Assembly (NCBI RefSeq): GCF_018145875.1
Contig: NZ_JAGSSV010000003.1
Location: 151,240-215,239 of the forward strand
DNA length: 64,000 nucleotides
Direction: 5' to 3'
From: Marinomonas vulgaris
Lineage (GTDB): Bacteria; Pseudomonadota; Gammaproteobacteria; Pseudomonadales; Marinomonadaceae
Both the position numbers and the translations under genes were made by a program. Of the stretch, positions 36,123 to 46,485 are shown one piece after another. Positions within the stretch are counted from its first letter, which is position 1. Every line of letters begins with the position of its first letter. The notes under the pieces are model-generated. The model saw nothing but the letters and a program-made list of their open reading frames with translations, ran no database searches and was not told where the DNA came from.

Positions 36123-37175
36123 ATGCTTATAAAAAATAAAGTAGCGCTTGCTGTCATTGCCGCAGGTTTATCTACTCAAACTTTTGCGTTGGACTTAGGC
36201 GAATTTAACGGTACGAACGTGAGCATCGGTGGTTACTTAAAAGCCGAAGCCGTTTCCAGTAATCCTGATGAAGGCAAAAGTGTTTTAAAAGGCAGCGCCA
36301 GTCAATCACGAGTCAACCTGATCACGACACGCACCGAAGGCGAGCACAAAATCAAAGGTTTGGTTGAAGGGGATTTTCGTGGAACAGGCGATGAATTCCG
36401 CCTACGCCATGCGGCAATTACGGTAGACAACGTGACCGTGGGTCAAACTTGGAACGGTCAGTTCCTTGCGACCGCCCCATTAGACACGCCTATGATCAAC
36501 TTCTACGGCCCCGGCTTTGGTACCATCGGCGGTAACGGCGCGGTTGTACGTCCAGACTTAGTCGTGCATTACGCCAAAGACGGCCTGCGTTTAAGCTTAC
36601 AAGATCCTGTTTATACAGAAGCCAGTGTGCCTGATTTAGTCGCCGCTTACACAATGAAAACAGACGCTGGTCATGCCTTCAATGTTGCTGTCACCGGCCG
36701 TGAAGTGGGTACAACAGGTAATGAGTCTGAGTTTGGTGCGGCCTTATCGTTAGCGGCGAAGCTGAAATTTGGCGATACCAGTCTAACATTAAGCGGCTTT
36801 TCCGGTGAAGGTGTAGCGGTTTACGCAGGTTGGGGTTATAGCGGTGCAGCGGGTGCAAGTTCCCTTGCCGATGTTGATACCAGCACCAATGATCTAATCA
36901 CTACCACAGGTTTCTCAGCGGGTATTACCCAACAGCTGAGCGAGAAACTAAAAGTGAACTTGCGCTACGGTCAAGTTTCAACAGACGAGTCAAGTTTAGC
37001 AGACGATACCATGAAGTTGACCACGGTGAACGCCATGTACGCCTATCTACCAAGTGTTGATTTTGGCATCGAATGGCGTGATCAAAATGCTAAAAGTACT
37101 GGCGGAGCAAATAACCAAATCTCCTATCGCCCAGCGGGTCAACAAGTCGAATTGATGGCCATGTACAAGTTCTAA
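36123..37175 (+). CDS. DcaP-like outer-membrane porin
   Basis: A 350-residue protein with a signal peptide (cleavage near TFA, residue 22) followed by amphipathic strands and a C-terminal Phe (LMAMYKF). The block FRLRHAAITVDNVTVGQTWNGQF resembles the DcaP/trimeric porin group with its conserved loop-3-like Trp. It probably forms a channel for small acidic solutes such as dicarboxylates. The gene is convergent with an AraC regulator. Confidence 0.82.
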   Translation: MLIKNKVALAVIAAGLSTQTFALDLGEFNGTNVSIGGYLKAEAVSSNPDEGKSVLKGSASQSRVNLITTRTEGEHKIKGLVEGDFRGTGDEFRLRHAAITVDNVTVGQTWNGQFLATAPLDTPMINFYGPGFGTIGGNGAVVRPDLVVHYAKDGLRLSLQDPVYTEASVPDLVAAYTMKTDAGHAFNVAVTGREVGTTGNESEFGAALSLAAKLKFGDTSLTLSGFSGEGVAVYAGWGYSGAAGASSLADVDTSTNDLITTTGFSAGITQQLSEKLKVNLRYGQVSTDESSLADDTMKLTTVNAMYAYLPSVDFGIEWRDQNAKSTGGANNQISYRPAGQQVELMAMYKF

Positions 37176-37207
37176 CTCGGTCATCGCTTCAAAGAGCACT
37201 CCAAAGC

Positions 37208-37238
37208 CACGCTGGGCTTACCCCTTTTGTTCAGCGTG
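37208..37238. terminator. Weak hairpin after the porin gene
   Basis: CACGCTG and CAGCGTG pair across a 17-base loop between two convergent genes. No strong T tract is present, so it is only a possible terminator. Confidence 0.3.
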
Positions 37239-37248
37239 TCTTGCTGCT

Positions 37249-38205
37249 TTACTGTGATCCCATTCGTAAGGTGTGGGATGGCAGCTCTCCAATCTGTTCA
37301 CGATATTGCGCTGAAAACCGCCCTAAATTAGTAAAACCGTATTTGAGCGCCACCTGAGTGACGTTTTTAATGCGCGTGTTGTTTTTTAACTCGCAATGGG
37401 CGTGTTCCAATTTCAGTCGTCGAATGTAGGCGGTAGGCGTCACCCCCACTTCTCGTTCTAACACATTGTACAAAGATTTACGGCTGATCCGACATACGCT
37501 GACCAATTGCTCAATGGTAATGTCTGTGGTGATGTGATCGAGCACATAGTCATGAATGCGTTGCACTTGGCGATCTAAAGACACACTCGATACGGTTTGT
37601 TGTCGTGGGCGTTGGGTAAAAAGTGACAATATGGCCGTGCTTAATAATTTGCTGTAATAGACCTTGGCTCGCTCGCCAAGCTGAGTGAGGTCTTGCTGCA
37701 GTATGTCATTGAGCAAATTAAACAAGGGCCCAGCCATGGGGAAGCGTTGTGCATTGGCGTTGAGCGCGAGAGCATTTTCTGTCATCACATAGCCAAATTC
37801 TCGAGCCGTTTGGTGCAAAAACTCAGCGGGAATCGTCACTATAAGCTTTCTGCAATGGGGCCAATCGGTTGCGACAAAACGGCTGCCAGGTGCAACAAAC
37901 GCACATTCTTCCGTTTGCAAGGTGCGGCCTGTTATGCCTTGTTCTTGGCTTTGCCCTGCCAGCACAAGATGCAGGCAATAGTCTTGCGTCGAAGCAAAGG
38001 TGTTTATTTGTTCCGCGTCTGTGGTTTGGTATTCTAAAAACGACAAGGCACCAAACGCTTTGAAGCGTAAGAGTGTGAACATATGATTGGGCGAGGCTTC
38101 TAAAAAGTGATACCGAGTAAAGTTTTTATCGGATAGAAACGTAGTCATTACTTTTGCTGAGGCGTCGAGAACTTGCACGTCGCAGGCGGTAAAATTAAAC
38201 ATCAT
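37249..38205 (-). CDS. AraC-family transcriptional regulator
   Basis: A 318-residue regulator with an N-terminal AraC-binding-like sensor (about 1-190) and a C-terminal double helix-turn-helix. The latter shows ITIEQLVSVCRISRKSLYNVLEREVGVTPTAYIRRLKLEHA and VTQVALKYGFTNLGRFSAQYREQIGE. The sensor half looks like the AraC_binding_2 type found in regulators of aromatic or amine catabolism, but no ligand can be named. Its neighbours give no obvious target except the convergent porin. The first and second Met codons are both possible starts. Confidence 0.85.
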   Translation of the reverse strand: MMFNFTACDVQVLDASAKVMTTFLSDKNFTRYHFLEASPNHMFTLLRFKAFGALSFLEYQTTDAEQINTFASTQDYCLHLVLAGQSQEQGITGRTLQTEECAFVAPGSRFVATDWPHCRKLIVTIPAEFLHQTAREFGYVMTENALALNANAQRFPMAGPLFNLLNDILQQDLTQLGERAKVYYSKLLSTAILSLFTQRPRQQTVSSVSLDRQVQRIHDYVLDHITTDITIEQLVSVCRISRKSLYNVLEREVGVTPTAYIRRLKLEHAHCELKNNTRIKNVTQVALKYGFTNLGRFSAQYREQIGELPSHTLRMGSQ

Positions 38206-38302
38206 AATAATACACCGAAACTCATTATTTTTATAAATCAGTATGTTATGTAGATAAATACCCTTTGATATAACGGGCTGATACCGTCTGCGCGATGGCG
38301 CT

Positions 38303-38503
38303 ATGAAAGACAGTCAAAAGCGTTACATTAAATGTATATTAATAAATATTAGTGTAATGCTTTTTTGCGCTTTGGCTATCTTTTTTTTGCACAAAAAACA
38401 GACGGCTCTTAACAGACATGACTGTTTAGATGAAGAAGTGTATCGCGAGGCGCTTGGTTCAGCTCATCCATTTTATGATGAACGTCATCGATTATTTCTA
38501 TAA
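38303..38503 (+). CDS. Possible small single-span membrane protein
   Basis: A 66-residue frame with a basic N-terminus, one hydrophobic helix (about 12-28) and a charged tail. No family recognised and the ribosome binding site is weak. It lies alone between the divergent AraC gene and the convergent cyclase gene. Its reality is uncertain. Confidence 0.35.
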   Translation: MKDSQKRYIKCILINISVMLFCALAIFFLHKKQTALNRHDCLDEEVYREALGSAHPFYDERHRLFL

Positions 38504-38524
38504 TGACAGGTGCTAACAGGGAGG

Positions 38525-40126
38525 CTAGCCCAAATCTGGCTCAGTACGATTTCGGCCCTTGTCTTTTGCGGCGTAAAGCTGTGCGTCGGCTGCAACGATA
38601 AGCGAATCTTTGTTGTCTAAATTAATGCTACAGGCCACGCCTAAAGAAAGGGTTAAGCGCGTTTCTACTGGTGAGGCCTTATGGGGAATGTGTCGAGCAT
38701 GCACCGCCGCTTGAATGCGGTTGGCAAGAGCAACCGCAAAGCGTAAATCCGTATTGGGCAGAATGATGACAAACTCTTCCCCACCATAACGACAAGCCAT
38801 GCCCGTGGTGCCGTGAATGGTGTGTCGAATCGCACTGGCGACCTGTTTTAAAGCGGTGTCGCCTTCTGGGTGACCATAGGCATCGTTGAAGCGTTTAAAA
38901 TAATCGATGTCGCAGATGATCACCGATAAAGACGTTTGGTTGTGTCTCGCTTGCTCTTCTTCCTTGGTGATCATGGCGTCGTAATAGCGACGGTTATACA
39001 AGCCTGTAAGACCATCTACCAAGGCTTCTTGTTCAGCAATGGACAGCTTTCTTTCCCGTCCTAATATCCACAACAAAAAGCATTCTATGAGAATAAAAGC
39101 CACCAGTGAAAACGCGATGTTGATAAGAAACGAGTGTTTAAAAGCCTCTATCATATCGGTGACGTCTTCCCAAATCAGCACAAAGCCAACGGGCGGTAAC
39201 GTGGCGTCGTTAGTGCCTTTATAGTCGAATAAGGGAAAATGAAACGACGATAAGTATCGATCATTCTCTTTAATAATTTCGGTTTCGTAGGTGATAAAGT
39301 TTTTCTTGATTGGCGTTTGATTCAGTATGTCACGGGAAGTCTCTGACGAGCTGGCTTCGGTGTAATAGTCGACATCGGAGGTTTCTTTAAAATAGGAGCC
39401 GACGTAACTTTGCCACATGGTTTCCCCCACGTGTTCTTTGGTCAAAAAAACGGCGCTTTCCACGTCAAATGAGCGAGCAAACACCGGCAAAATTTGGTTA
39501 AAAGACGTGCCCACTTCTACTGCGCCAACGTAGGTTCTCTGGTTGGTATCTGGGTCTTGTGTCCAAACTGGCGATACACCTCTTAAGCCACTGTAAACAC
39601 GGCCCGTTTCAAAACCAGAACGCTCTTGTTGGTCGGCATTCGTGTCGACAATAGTGTAGCGAGTGTTGTCCATTCTGTCGCCAAATCGATTGGGTTCATG
39701 CACTCGCAAATAACTCAAACTGCCTGGTCCTAGCTGGTAATGCAGCTGTCGGACATCGAACTTTTCTGAGGTGAGGTCCCAAGGGATTTTGACTTTATCC
39801 AGCAGGGCTTTTCTAAGTGCACTGACTGAGTCACTGTACATACCCTCTTTTTCAACGGCTTTTTTTCCCGCTAAAAACAGCTGATTTAACTCATCGTTGG
39901 TGCTGATAAAGGTCGACAATTGGAGCATGTCGCGATAAGTCATATCGAGGGTGAGATTGAACTCTTGTTGATGAATTTGAGCGCGGTGTAATAAGCTGTT
40001 TTCGAGTGCTTTATGGGAGGTGTAATAGTTTATGGCGATGAAAATGAGATCAATGCATAAGATAATTAAACTGATGTAAATCGCAGATTTATGCGTGTGT
40101 GTTTGTACTTTCTGCCATATCTTCAT
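38525..40126 (-). CDS. Membrane-bound diguanylate cyclase with periplasmic sensor
   Basis: A 533-residue protein: first membrane helix about residues 16-36, a long periplasmic sensor resembling a Cache-type domain (about 37-330), a second helix near 335-360, and a GGDEF domain with the active-site motif GGEEF. The inhibitory RxxD site five residues upstream is absent, so product inhibition by that route is unlikely. It makes cyclic di-GMP, affecting motility and adhesion. The ATG at 40126 is preferred; a TTG at 40153 is also in frame and neither has a clear ribosome binding site. Confidence 0.85.
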   Translation of the reverse strand: MKIWQKVQTHTHKSAIYISLIILCIDLIFIAINYYTSHKALENSLLHRAQIHQQEFNLTLDMTYRDMLQLSTFISTNDELNQLFLAGKKAVEKEGMYSDSVSALRKALLDKVKIPWDLTSEKFDVRQLHYQLGPGSLSYLRVHEPNRFGDRMDNTRYTIVDTNADQQERSGFETGRVYSGLRGVSPVWTQDPDTNQRTYVGAVEVGTSFNQILPVFARSFDVESAVFLTKEHVGETMWQSYVGSYFKETSDVDYYTEASSSETSRDILNQTPIKKNFITYETEIIKENDRYLSSFHFPLFDYKGTNDATLPPVGFVLIWEDVTDMIEAFKHSFLINIAFSLVAFILIECFLLWILGRERKLSIAEQEALVDGLTGLYNRRYYDAMITKEEEQARHNQTSLSVIICDIDYFKRFNDAYGHPEGDTALKQVASAIRHTIHGTTGMACRYGGEEFVIILPNTDLRFAVALANRIQAAVHARHIPHKASPVETRLTLSLGVACSINLDNKDSLIVAADAQLYAAKDKGRNRTEPDLG

Positions 40127-40247
40127 TTTGATTAGAGTGATTTTTGCCCACAAGGTTACGAATTTAATTATAAAAGAGCATGTTTATATCATAATTTGTT
40201 CAAAAATCATGTGTACTCTAATGTAAAAGTAGGAAATATTAGCCATC

Positions 40248-40270
40248 AAAAAAAACGCCCTTGCGGGCGC
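40248..40270 (-). terminator. Terminator of the dpp-type operon
   Basis: On the minus strand CGCCC-GCAA-GGGCG is followed by a run of eight T, 35 bp after the dppF stop. Confidence 0.88.
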
Positions 40271-40304
40271 TTGTGTGCATTGATCAATCCCTATGATGAA
40301 AGGG

Positions 40305-41333
40305 CTAAGCAACCTGTTCCTTGAGAGGTTCAATGCGATTTTCTTCCACCGCGTGACAGGCGATCAAGTGGTCCTTTTCCTGCTCGTTGGCGTGGTTCAA
40401 ACGCAAAACCGGCGTTTCACTGCGACAACGGTCGTTGGCGTAACGGCAGCGACCGTGGAAAGCACATCCAGACGGCGGGTTCAGCGGCGATGGCAATTCT
40501 CCCTCGAGTTTAATGCGCACACGGCGTTTTTCTGGTGAAAGTTGTGGCGTACTGGACAGCAACGCCAGCGTGTAAGGATGTTGAGGGTTGTTGAACAATT
40601 GCTCACGAGAGCCCTGCTCAACGACCTTGCCTAGGTACATCACCATCACATCGTCGGCGATGTGTTCTACTACGGATAAATCATGGGAAATAAACACATA
40701 GCTGAGGCCAAATTCTTGCTGCAAATCCATCATCAGGTTCAGCACTTGCGCTTGTACCGACACATCGAGTGCCGAAACCGGCTCGTCGGCGACGATCACA
40801 TTCGGGTCGAGCATCAAGCCGCGAGCAATGGCAATACGCTGGCGCTGTCCACCGGAAAACATATGCGGATAGCGCTCGTAATGTTCGGTTTTTAACCCCA
40901 CTTTTGCCATGATGGCGAGGGCTTTTTCTTTGCGTTCCGCCTTGGATAACTTGGTGTTAATCACCAAGGGTTCTTCCAAAATCGCGCCGATTTTTTTACG
41001 TGGATTCAGCGAGCCATAGGGATTTTGAAAGATGATTTGAATCTTCTGACGCAGCTTAGCTTGTGCGTCCTTGCTCAAGGTGAGCAAATCTTCCCCGAGG
41101 TGCGCCAAACGCCCTTCGGTTGGTGTTTCTATCATGGTGAGCATGCGACCTAGGGTCGATTTACCACAGCCAGATTCCCCCACCACGGCCAGTGTTTTGC
41201 CTTTTTCAAGGTTAAAACTGATGCCATCAACGGCTTTTACCACGGCGTCGGGTTTGAAAAAACCTTGCTTCACATGGTAATGCTGCTTGAGGTTTTCCGC
41301 TTTTAAAATCAATTGGTTATCAGTGTGACTCAT
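40305..41333 (-). CDS. dppF: Peptide ABC transporter ATP-binding protein (DppF/OppF-like)
   Basis: A 342-residue ATPase with Walker [10 protein letters not shown], signature [14 protein letters not shown], Walker [13 protein letters not shown] and the C-terminal oligopeptide/dipeptide transporter extension with clustered Cys ([15 protein letters not shown]). It starts in an ATGA overlap with dppD; the longer frame upstream is antisense to dppD. It energises import with DppD. Last gene of the operon, before a terminator. Confidence 0.93.
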   Translation of the reverse strand: MSHTDNQLILKAENLKQHYHVKQGFFKPDAVVKAVDGISFNLEKGKTLAVVGESGCGKSTLGRMLTMIETPTEGRLAHLGEDLLTLSKDAQAKLRQKIQIIFQNPYGSLNPRKKIGAILEEPLVINTKLSKAERKEKALAIMAKVGLKTEHYERYPHMFSGGQRQRIAIARGLMLDPNVIVADEPVSALDVSVQAQVLNLMMDLQQEFGLSYVFISHDLSVVEHIADDVMVMYLGKVVEQGSREQLFNNPQHPYTLALLSSTPQLSPEKRRVRIKLEGELPSPLNPPSGCAFHGRCRYANDRCRSETPVLRLNHANEQEKDHLIACHAVEENRIEPLKEQVA

Positions 41334-42298
41334 GCGGCGGGTCTCCCTTCTTTGTCCAAAGGCGTGTGGCATTTTACCTGACGGTCTAGGTCGCCCTGAT
41401 TCATCGGCGCCACATTGCGGCAATGGTCGGTGGCGTATGGACAACGTGGGCTGAGCAAGCAACCTACAGGGCGATCGTATTGCCCTGGCACCACGCCGGG
41501 TAAGGCATCCAGTCGCGCTTTGCCCGCGGCGGACTCTGGCAAGGACGCCAGCAAAGCCTGGGTGTACGGATGTTTTGGCGTGCTAAACACCTCCGACGCT
41601 GGGCCAGATTCAACGATTTGACCGGCGTACATCACAATAACGCGATGAGCGACTTCGGCCACTAAGGCCAAATCGTGGGTGATCAGCACCAAGCCCATTT
41701 GTTTTTTGCGCTGTAGATCGATGAGCAAATCAATGATTTGCGCTTGAATGGTCACATCCAACGCCGTGGTCGGCTCATCGGCGATGAGCAAACGCGGGTC
41801 GCAGGCAATCGACATGGCGATCATCACCCGCTGACTCATCCCTCCAGATAGCTGGTGCGGATAGTTGTTCAAGCGAGATTCGGGTGCCGGAATGCCCACT
41901 TGGGTGAGCAGTTCAATGGCGCGCGTTTTGAGCTCTTTTTTGCTGCCGCCTTGGTGCGTTTTCAAGGCTTCCATGATCTGATAACCCACGGTAAAACACG
42001 GGTTTAAGCTGGTCATCGGGTCTTGGAAAATCATCGCAATGTCGGAGCCGGTGAGCTTACGACGTTGCTTTTCGGGCATGGCTTGCAGGTCTTGATCGTC
42101 AAAGGTTAATTGATCGGCGCTGACTTTGCCGTGAAAATCGATCAAGCCCATGATGGACAAAGAGCTGACACTTTTACCGGAGCCAGATTCGCCCACGATG
42201 CCGAGCACTTCGCCTTCTTCTACTTTGTAACTGATGTTATCCACGGCGCGAAAATTGCCGAAGGTAACGCTTAAATTGTCCAACTGTAACAGTGACAT
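41330..42298 (-). CDS. dppD: Peptide ABC transporter ATP-binding protein (DppD/OppD-like)
   Basis: A 322-residue ATPase with Walker [10 protein letters not shown], signature [14 protein letters not shown] and Walker [13 protein letters not shown]. The C-terminal extension has the cysteine cluster [14 protein letters not shown] that in this subfamily can hold an Fe-S cluster. Overlaps dppF by four bases. Confidence 0.93.
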   Translation of the reverse strand: MSLLQLDNLSVTFGNFRAVDNISYKVEEGEVLGIVGESGSGKSVSSLSIMGLIDFHGKVSADQLTFDDQDLQAMPEKQRRKLTGSDIAMIFQDPMTSLNPCFTVGYQIMEALKTHQGGSKKELKTRAIELLTQVGIPAPESRLNNYPHQLSGGMSQRVMIAMSIACDPRLLIADEPTTALDVTIQAQIIDLLIDLQRKKQMGLVLITHDLALVAEVAHRVIVMYAGQIVESGPASEVFSTPKHPYTQALLASLPESAAGKARLDALPGVVPGQYDRPVGCLLSPRCPYATDHCRNVAPMNQGDLDRQVKCHTPLDKEGRPAA

Positions 42299-42309
42299 AA
42301 CAACCTCTC

Positions 42310-43227
42310 TTACTGTTTCAACTTGGGATCAAGGGCATCACGTAAGCCATCGCCCATGAGGTTAAACGCCAATACGGTGATCAAAATCATCAAACCGGGG
42401 AAGGTCACCACCCACCAAGCGCGCTGCACGAATTGCAAGGCATCGGCCAGCATGGAGCCCCATTCTGGGGTCGGTGGCTGTGCGCCGAGTCCCAAAAAGC
42501 CCAATGCCGCCATGTCCAGAATCGCGCTGGAAAAGCCCAAGGTGGCTTGCACGATGAGAGGGGCTAAGCAGTTTGGCAAGATGCACACAAACATCAAACG
42601 CAGCGGGCCAGCGCCAATCACTTTGGACGAGGTGACGTAGTCGCGAGACATTTCCGCCATGGTAGCGGCACGGGTTAAGCGCACATAGTGAGGCAAGGAA
42701 ACGATGGAAATCGCCAAGGCCGCGTTGACAATGCTCGGCCCTAAAATCGCCACAATCGCAATGGCGAGCAACAAGCTTGGCATGGCCAACATGATGTCGA
42801 CGATGCGCATGATGGCGGTGTCTATCATGCCTTTAAAATAGCCAGCAATCAGACCTAATAAAATGCCCATCACTAGAGACGCAGTCACGGCCACAATGCC
42901 CACGGCAATCGACAAACGCGAGCCATAGATGAGGCGTGATAAAATATCACGACCCACATCGTCGGTGCCCAGCACGAACGACCAGTTGCCACCTTCTAGC
43001 CAAGCTGGTGGTAACAGCAAGGCATCACGGTATTGGTCCGACGGCGAATGTGGCGCGACAAAATTGGCGAAAATCGCCATAAAGCAAATGATTACAATAA
43101 CGACTAAGCCAGCGACCGCACCCCTGTTGCTGCTAAAGTAATGCCAGAATTCTTGCAGTGGCGTCATGGGAGCCGGTGCTGTGCTGGTGGCCGTTTGCGT
43201 CGTGGACGTTTCGGTTGAAGTACTCAT
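42310..43227 (-). CDS. dppC: Peptide ABC transporter permease (DppC-like)
   Basis: A 305-residue inner-membrane permease with about six helices and the EAA loop [27 protein letters not shown] seven bases before the ATG at 43227 fixes the start; the longer open frame runs antisense into dppB. The Thr/Ser-rich N-terminus (about 3-24) is unusual. It forms the translocation channel with DppB. Confidence 0.92.
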   Translation of the reverse strand: MSTSTETSTTQTATSTAPAPMTPLQEFWHYFSSNRGAVAGLVVIVIICFMAIFANFVAPHSPSDQYRDALLLPPAWLEGGNWSFVLGTDDVGRDILSRLIYGSRLSIAVGIVAVTASLVMGILLGLIAGYFKGMIDTAIMRIVDIMLAMPSLLLAIAIVAILGPSIVNAALAISIVSLPHYVRLTRAATMAEMSRDYVTSSKVIGAGPLRLMFVCILPNCLAPLIVQATLGFSSAILDMAALGFLGLGAQPPTPEWGSMLADALQFVQRAWWVVTFPGLMILITVLAFNLMGDGLRDALDPKLKQ

Positions 43228-43238
43228 AAAACGCCTCC

Positions 43239-44249
43239 TTATCGGCTGTGTCGAATACGTGGATTTACAATGCCGTAGGTAATGTCTACCAAGAGATTCA
43301 CGACAATAATGATGCAGGCGACAATTAAAATACCGCCCTGAACAACGGGGTAATCTCGGCGTCCGATGGACTCGATCAGCCATTTACCAATGCCCGGCCA
43401 AGCGAACACAGTTTCGGTCAGAATCGCCCCAGACAGCAAGATACCCACTTGCAAACCAATCACGGTAATCACCGGAATCAGCGCATTACGCAAAGCGTGA
43501 ATGACAATCACCCGCCACGGCGCGATGCCTTTGGCGCGGGCGGTACGAATGTAGTCTTCGCTTAACACTTCCAACATGGAAGAGCGCGTCATGCGGGCAA
43601 TCACCGCCATGGGAATCGTACCTAACACAATGCTTGGTAAAATAAGATGCGACACGGCCGAGGTGAAAGCGCCCTCTTCGTCAGACAACAAAGAGTCGAT
43701 CAACATAAAGCCGGTCACGTCATCGATCCAATACACCACATCGATCCGCCCCGAGACGGGCGTCCAACCGAGGTTGACGGAAAACACCAGCATTAACAGC
43801 AGCGCCCACCAGAAAATGGGCATGGAATAGCCGGTGAGCGAGAAGGTCATCACCGAGTGATCGACAATGGTCCCGCGTTTCACCGCGGCAAAAATCCCCG
43901 CGGGTAAACCAATTAAAATGGCAAAAATTGCCGCACAGGTGGCCAATTCTATGGTCGCCGGAAACAGCGTCAGAAATTCTTTCATGACGGGCTCGCGCGT
44001 GATCAGCGAGTTGCCTAAATCCCCTTGTAATACCCCGCTCACATAGCGGTAATACTGCACATACAAGGGCTGGTCGAAGCCGAGTTGGGCACTTAATTCC
44101 GCGTGGCGTTCTGCGCTCACACCGCGTTCGCCGGCCATCACTTCGATAGGATCGCCAGGAATCAAACGAATCAGGGTAAAAGTCAGCAAGGTAATGCCGA
44201 GGAAAGTCGGAATAACGAGACTTAAGCGACGAAAAATAAACTGGAACAT
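43239..44249 (-). CDS. dppB: Peptide ABC transporter permease (DppB-like)
   Basis: A 336-residue permease with the family N-terminus (FIFRRLSLVIPTFLGITLLTFTLIRLIPGDP) and the EAA loop SEDYIRTARAKGIAPWRVI. Pairs with DppC. It follows dppA after a 154-bp gap that holds a stem-loop. Confidence 0.93.
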   Translation of the reverse strand: MFQFIFRRLSLVIPTFLGITLLTFTLIRLIPGDPIEVMAGERGVSAERHAELSAQLGFDQPLYVQYYRYVSGVLQGDLGNSLITREPVMKEFLTLFPATIELATCAAIFAILIGLPAGIFAAVKRGTIVDHSVMTFSLTGYSMPIFWWALLLMLVFSVNLGWTPVSGRIDVVYWIDDVTGFMLIDSLLSDEEGAFTSAVSHLILPSIVLGTIPMAVIARMTRSSMLEVLSEDYIRTARAKGIAPWRVIVIHALRNALIPVITVIGLQVGILLSGAILTETVFAWPGIGKWLIESIGRRDYPVVQGGILIVACIIIVVNLLVDITYGIVNPRIRHSR

Positions 44250-44301
44250 AACAGATGCGCTCTCTTGAGGTGTTATTTGATCGAACTCTTGGTTCGGTCA
44301 G

Positions 44302-44339
44302 CAAAACCCCTGCGCACGTCCCAGTGAACAGAGGTTTTG
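44302..44339 (-). other. Stem-loop between dppA and dppB
   Basis: On the minus strand CAAAACCTCTG and CAGGGGTTTTG form an 11-bp stem with one mismatch around a 16-base loop. Such a structure after a binding-protein gene often causes partial termination or protects the dppA mRNA, giving more binding protein than permease. Confidence 0.55.
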
Positions 44340-44403
44340 TTTCGCCCGAAGACGGTATGTTGCCCATGAGTTATTCACTGATGGGCTTACTGCTCAACGT
44401 CGA

Positions 44404-45996
44404 TTATTTACTGACGTTGTAGAAGTAGTGACCGCCAAGTGGGTCAATTTTGTAACCTTTAACTTCTTTGCGAACCGGCTCGTACACAACGGAGTGTGCT
44501 AGGGTCACCCAAGGCGCTTCGCGCTTGAAGACTTCTTGAGACTCTTCGTACAGCTTAGTACGTTCGCCTTTGTCAGAGGTTTGTTTGGCCGCCAACAACA
44601 AGTCGTTGAACTCGTCGTTACACCACTGAGCACGGTTTGATCCGCCAACGCCATCACAGCCTAGCAACACGTAAAGGAAGTTATCTGGGTCACCATTGTC
44701 ACCGGTCCAACCAAGCAATACGGTATCGTGCTCGCCTTTTTTAGAGCGGTTTAGGTATTCGCCCCACTCGTAAGAAACGATCTCGGCTTTGACGCCCACT
44801 TTAGACCAATCTTCTTGCATGATTTCCGCCATACGACGGGCATTTGGGTTGTATGGACGCTGTACTGGCATTGCCCAAATGTTGGTATCGAAACCGTCTG
44901 GGTAACCCGCTTCGGCCAACAGTTTTTTCGCTTTAACGGGATCGTATGGGTAATCGACCACGTTTTTGTTGTACGACCACATAGTTGGTGGAATCGGGTT
45001 TTTCGCGGCTTTACCAGCCCCTTGGAATACGGCATCGATGATGGCGCTCTTATCCGTCGCTAGGCTCAAGGCTTGGCGAACGCGTACGTCGGTGAAAGGC
45101 GCTTTTTGAGTGTTAAACGCCAAATAACCGACGTTCAAACCTTCTTGGCTCATCAAGTTGATGTTTGGATCCGCTTCCATCTGCTTAAGGTCAGCTGGGT
45201 TCGGGTACGGCATCACATCACACTCGCCTGCTTTTAGCTTGGCGTAACGCACAGATGCATCTGGTGTGATAGAGAACACCAAGCGGTCGATTTTCGCGCG
45301 GCCTTTCCAGTAATCTTCAAAAGCTACGTAGCGAATCAAAGAATCTTTTTGGTACTGAACTTTTTGGAACGGCCCTGTGCCCACAGGGTTGATATCGATT
45401 TGCTCAGGCTTGCCCGCTTTCATCAACATGTCGGCTTGTTCTTTCGAGAAGATAGACGCGAAATCCATCGCCAAGTTGGCAATAAACGGCGCTTCTGGCT
45501 GGTTCAACACGAATTTTACCGTGTAGTCATCAATGCGCACTATGTCTTTAACCAGCGTGTCCATGCCCATGCCGGTGTAGTACTCATAAGAGCCGCCAGA
45601 CACGGTGTGATAAGGGTGTTCTTTGTTGCCTTGACGATCGAAAGTGAAAATCACATCGTCGGCATTAAAATCGCGGGTCGGTTTGAATTCTTTGGTGGAG
45701 TGAAACTTCACGCCTTTGCGTAAATGGAAAGTGTATTCAAGGCCATCGCTGGAAACCTCGTAGCTTTCGGCTAAGCCCGCTTCGGTTTCTGTGGTGCCCA
45801 GCTTGAACTCAACCAAGCGGTTGAACATGTTTTTTGATGTCGCATCAAACGTGGTGCCAGAGGTGTAGAACGAAGGGTTGAAGCCTTCTGGACTGCCTTC
45901 AGAACAATAAACCAGTGTGGATGCCGCGTGAGCAGAAGTGCTGATCGCGCCAGCCGCCATGAGTGCAAGCGTCAGTTTTGCTAGCCCTGTTTTCAT
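44404..45996 (-). CDS. dppA: Periplasmic dipeptide-binding protein (DppA-like)
   Basis: A 530-residue exported substrate-binding protein (SBP_bac_5 family) with a signal peptide ending near AHAA (residue 24-25). Characteristic DppA stretches are YCSEGSPEGFNPSFYTSGT, a VGTGPFQKVQYQKD lobe hinge, and WTGDNGDPDNFLYVLLGC. The latter lies near the ligand pocket of dipeptide/haem-binding DppA proteins. GGAGAG precedes the ATG. Substrate may be dipeptides, delta-aminolevulinate or haem. Confidence 0.92.
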   Translation of the reverse strand: MKTGLAKLTLALMAAGAISTSAHAASTLVYCSEGSPEGFNPSFYTSGTTFDATSKNMFNRLVEFKLGTTETEAGLAESYEVSSDGLEYTFHLRKGVKFHSTKEFKPTRDFNADDVIFTFDRQGNKEHPYHTVSGGSYEYYTGMGMDTLVKDIVRIDDYTVKFVLNQPEAPFIANLAMDFASIFSKEQADMLMKAGKPEQIDINPVGTGPFQKVQYQKDSLIRYVAFEDYWKGRAKIDRLVFSITPDASVRYAKLKAGECDVMPYPNPADLKQMEADPNINLMSQEGLNVGYLAFNTQKAPFTDVRVRQALSLATDKSAIIDAVFQGAGKAAKNPIPPTMWSYNKNVVDYPYDPVKAKKLLAEAGYPDGFDTNIWAMPVQRPYNPNARRMAEIMQEDWSKVGVKAEIVSYEWGEYLNRSKKGEHDTVLLGWTGDNGDPDNFLYVLLGCDGVGGSNRAQWCNDEFNDLLLAAKQTSDKGERTKLYEESQEVFKREAPWVTLAHSVVYEPVRKEVKGYKIDPLGGHYFYNVSK

Positions 45997-46485
45997 TGGA
46001 ACTCTCCATTAACGTCATTATATTTCGTGTTAAACACGTGGGAAGTTGAATCAAGGTGTTCGTTTCTTTTGTGATTTTTTTGAGGGAGGCAATACGCGGA
46101 TAGCATCGCAAATGAGAAACAAACGTCACCCAGACTTCCTGCCTGAATGACGCCGTTCTGTCTCATCCTTGAGCCCCCTTTCACCATAAATACAAGCTTG
46201 AGTCTCATCAAGTTGTAAAAAACAGCGTCTTTGAAGAGTACTCAAGCCGATCTAAATCACCAATCGAAATAACGATATGCCCTATGCGTGGAATGAATAC
46301 AGAAATGGCCTCATTCAGCGCAAGCCCTGTCAATCAAGGCATACAGGGAAAATCCACACGTAAAGAAAATGGAGGAAAAGTGCGTAAAATTTTTACAGAA
46401 GTAAAAAATAGAAGCGATTAAATCGGTAAACAACGACGGTTTTGTGGTTAAGGCGTTGATCCGTATTATGGCGAATATGAGAAAG
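45997..46485. other. 489-bp intergenic region upstream of dppA
   Basis: No convincing gene is seen. A perfect CGTGTT-A-AACACG inverted repeat at 46026-46038, about 30 bp before dppA, may be an operator. A 45-codon plus-strand frame at 46284-46421 has no support from composition or homology that I can see. Confidence 0.4.

Noticed and set aside
40305..41462. Longer start for dppF
   Set aside because: The extra 43 codons overlap dppD antisense-like and are not family sequence; the ATG at 41333 in the ATGA overlap fits.
46284..46421. 45-codon plus-strand frame upstream of dppA
   Set aside because: No recognisable domain, poor ribosome binding site and composition like the surrounding non-coding DNA.
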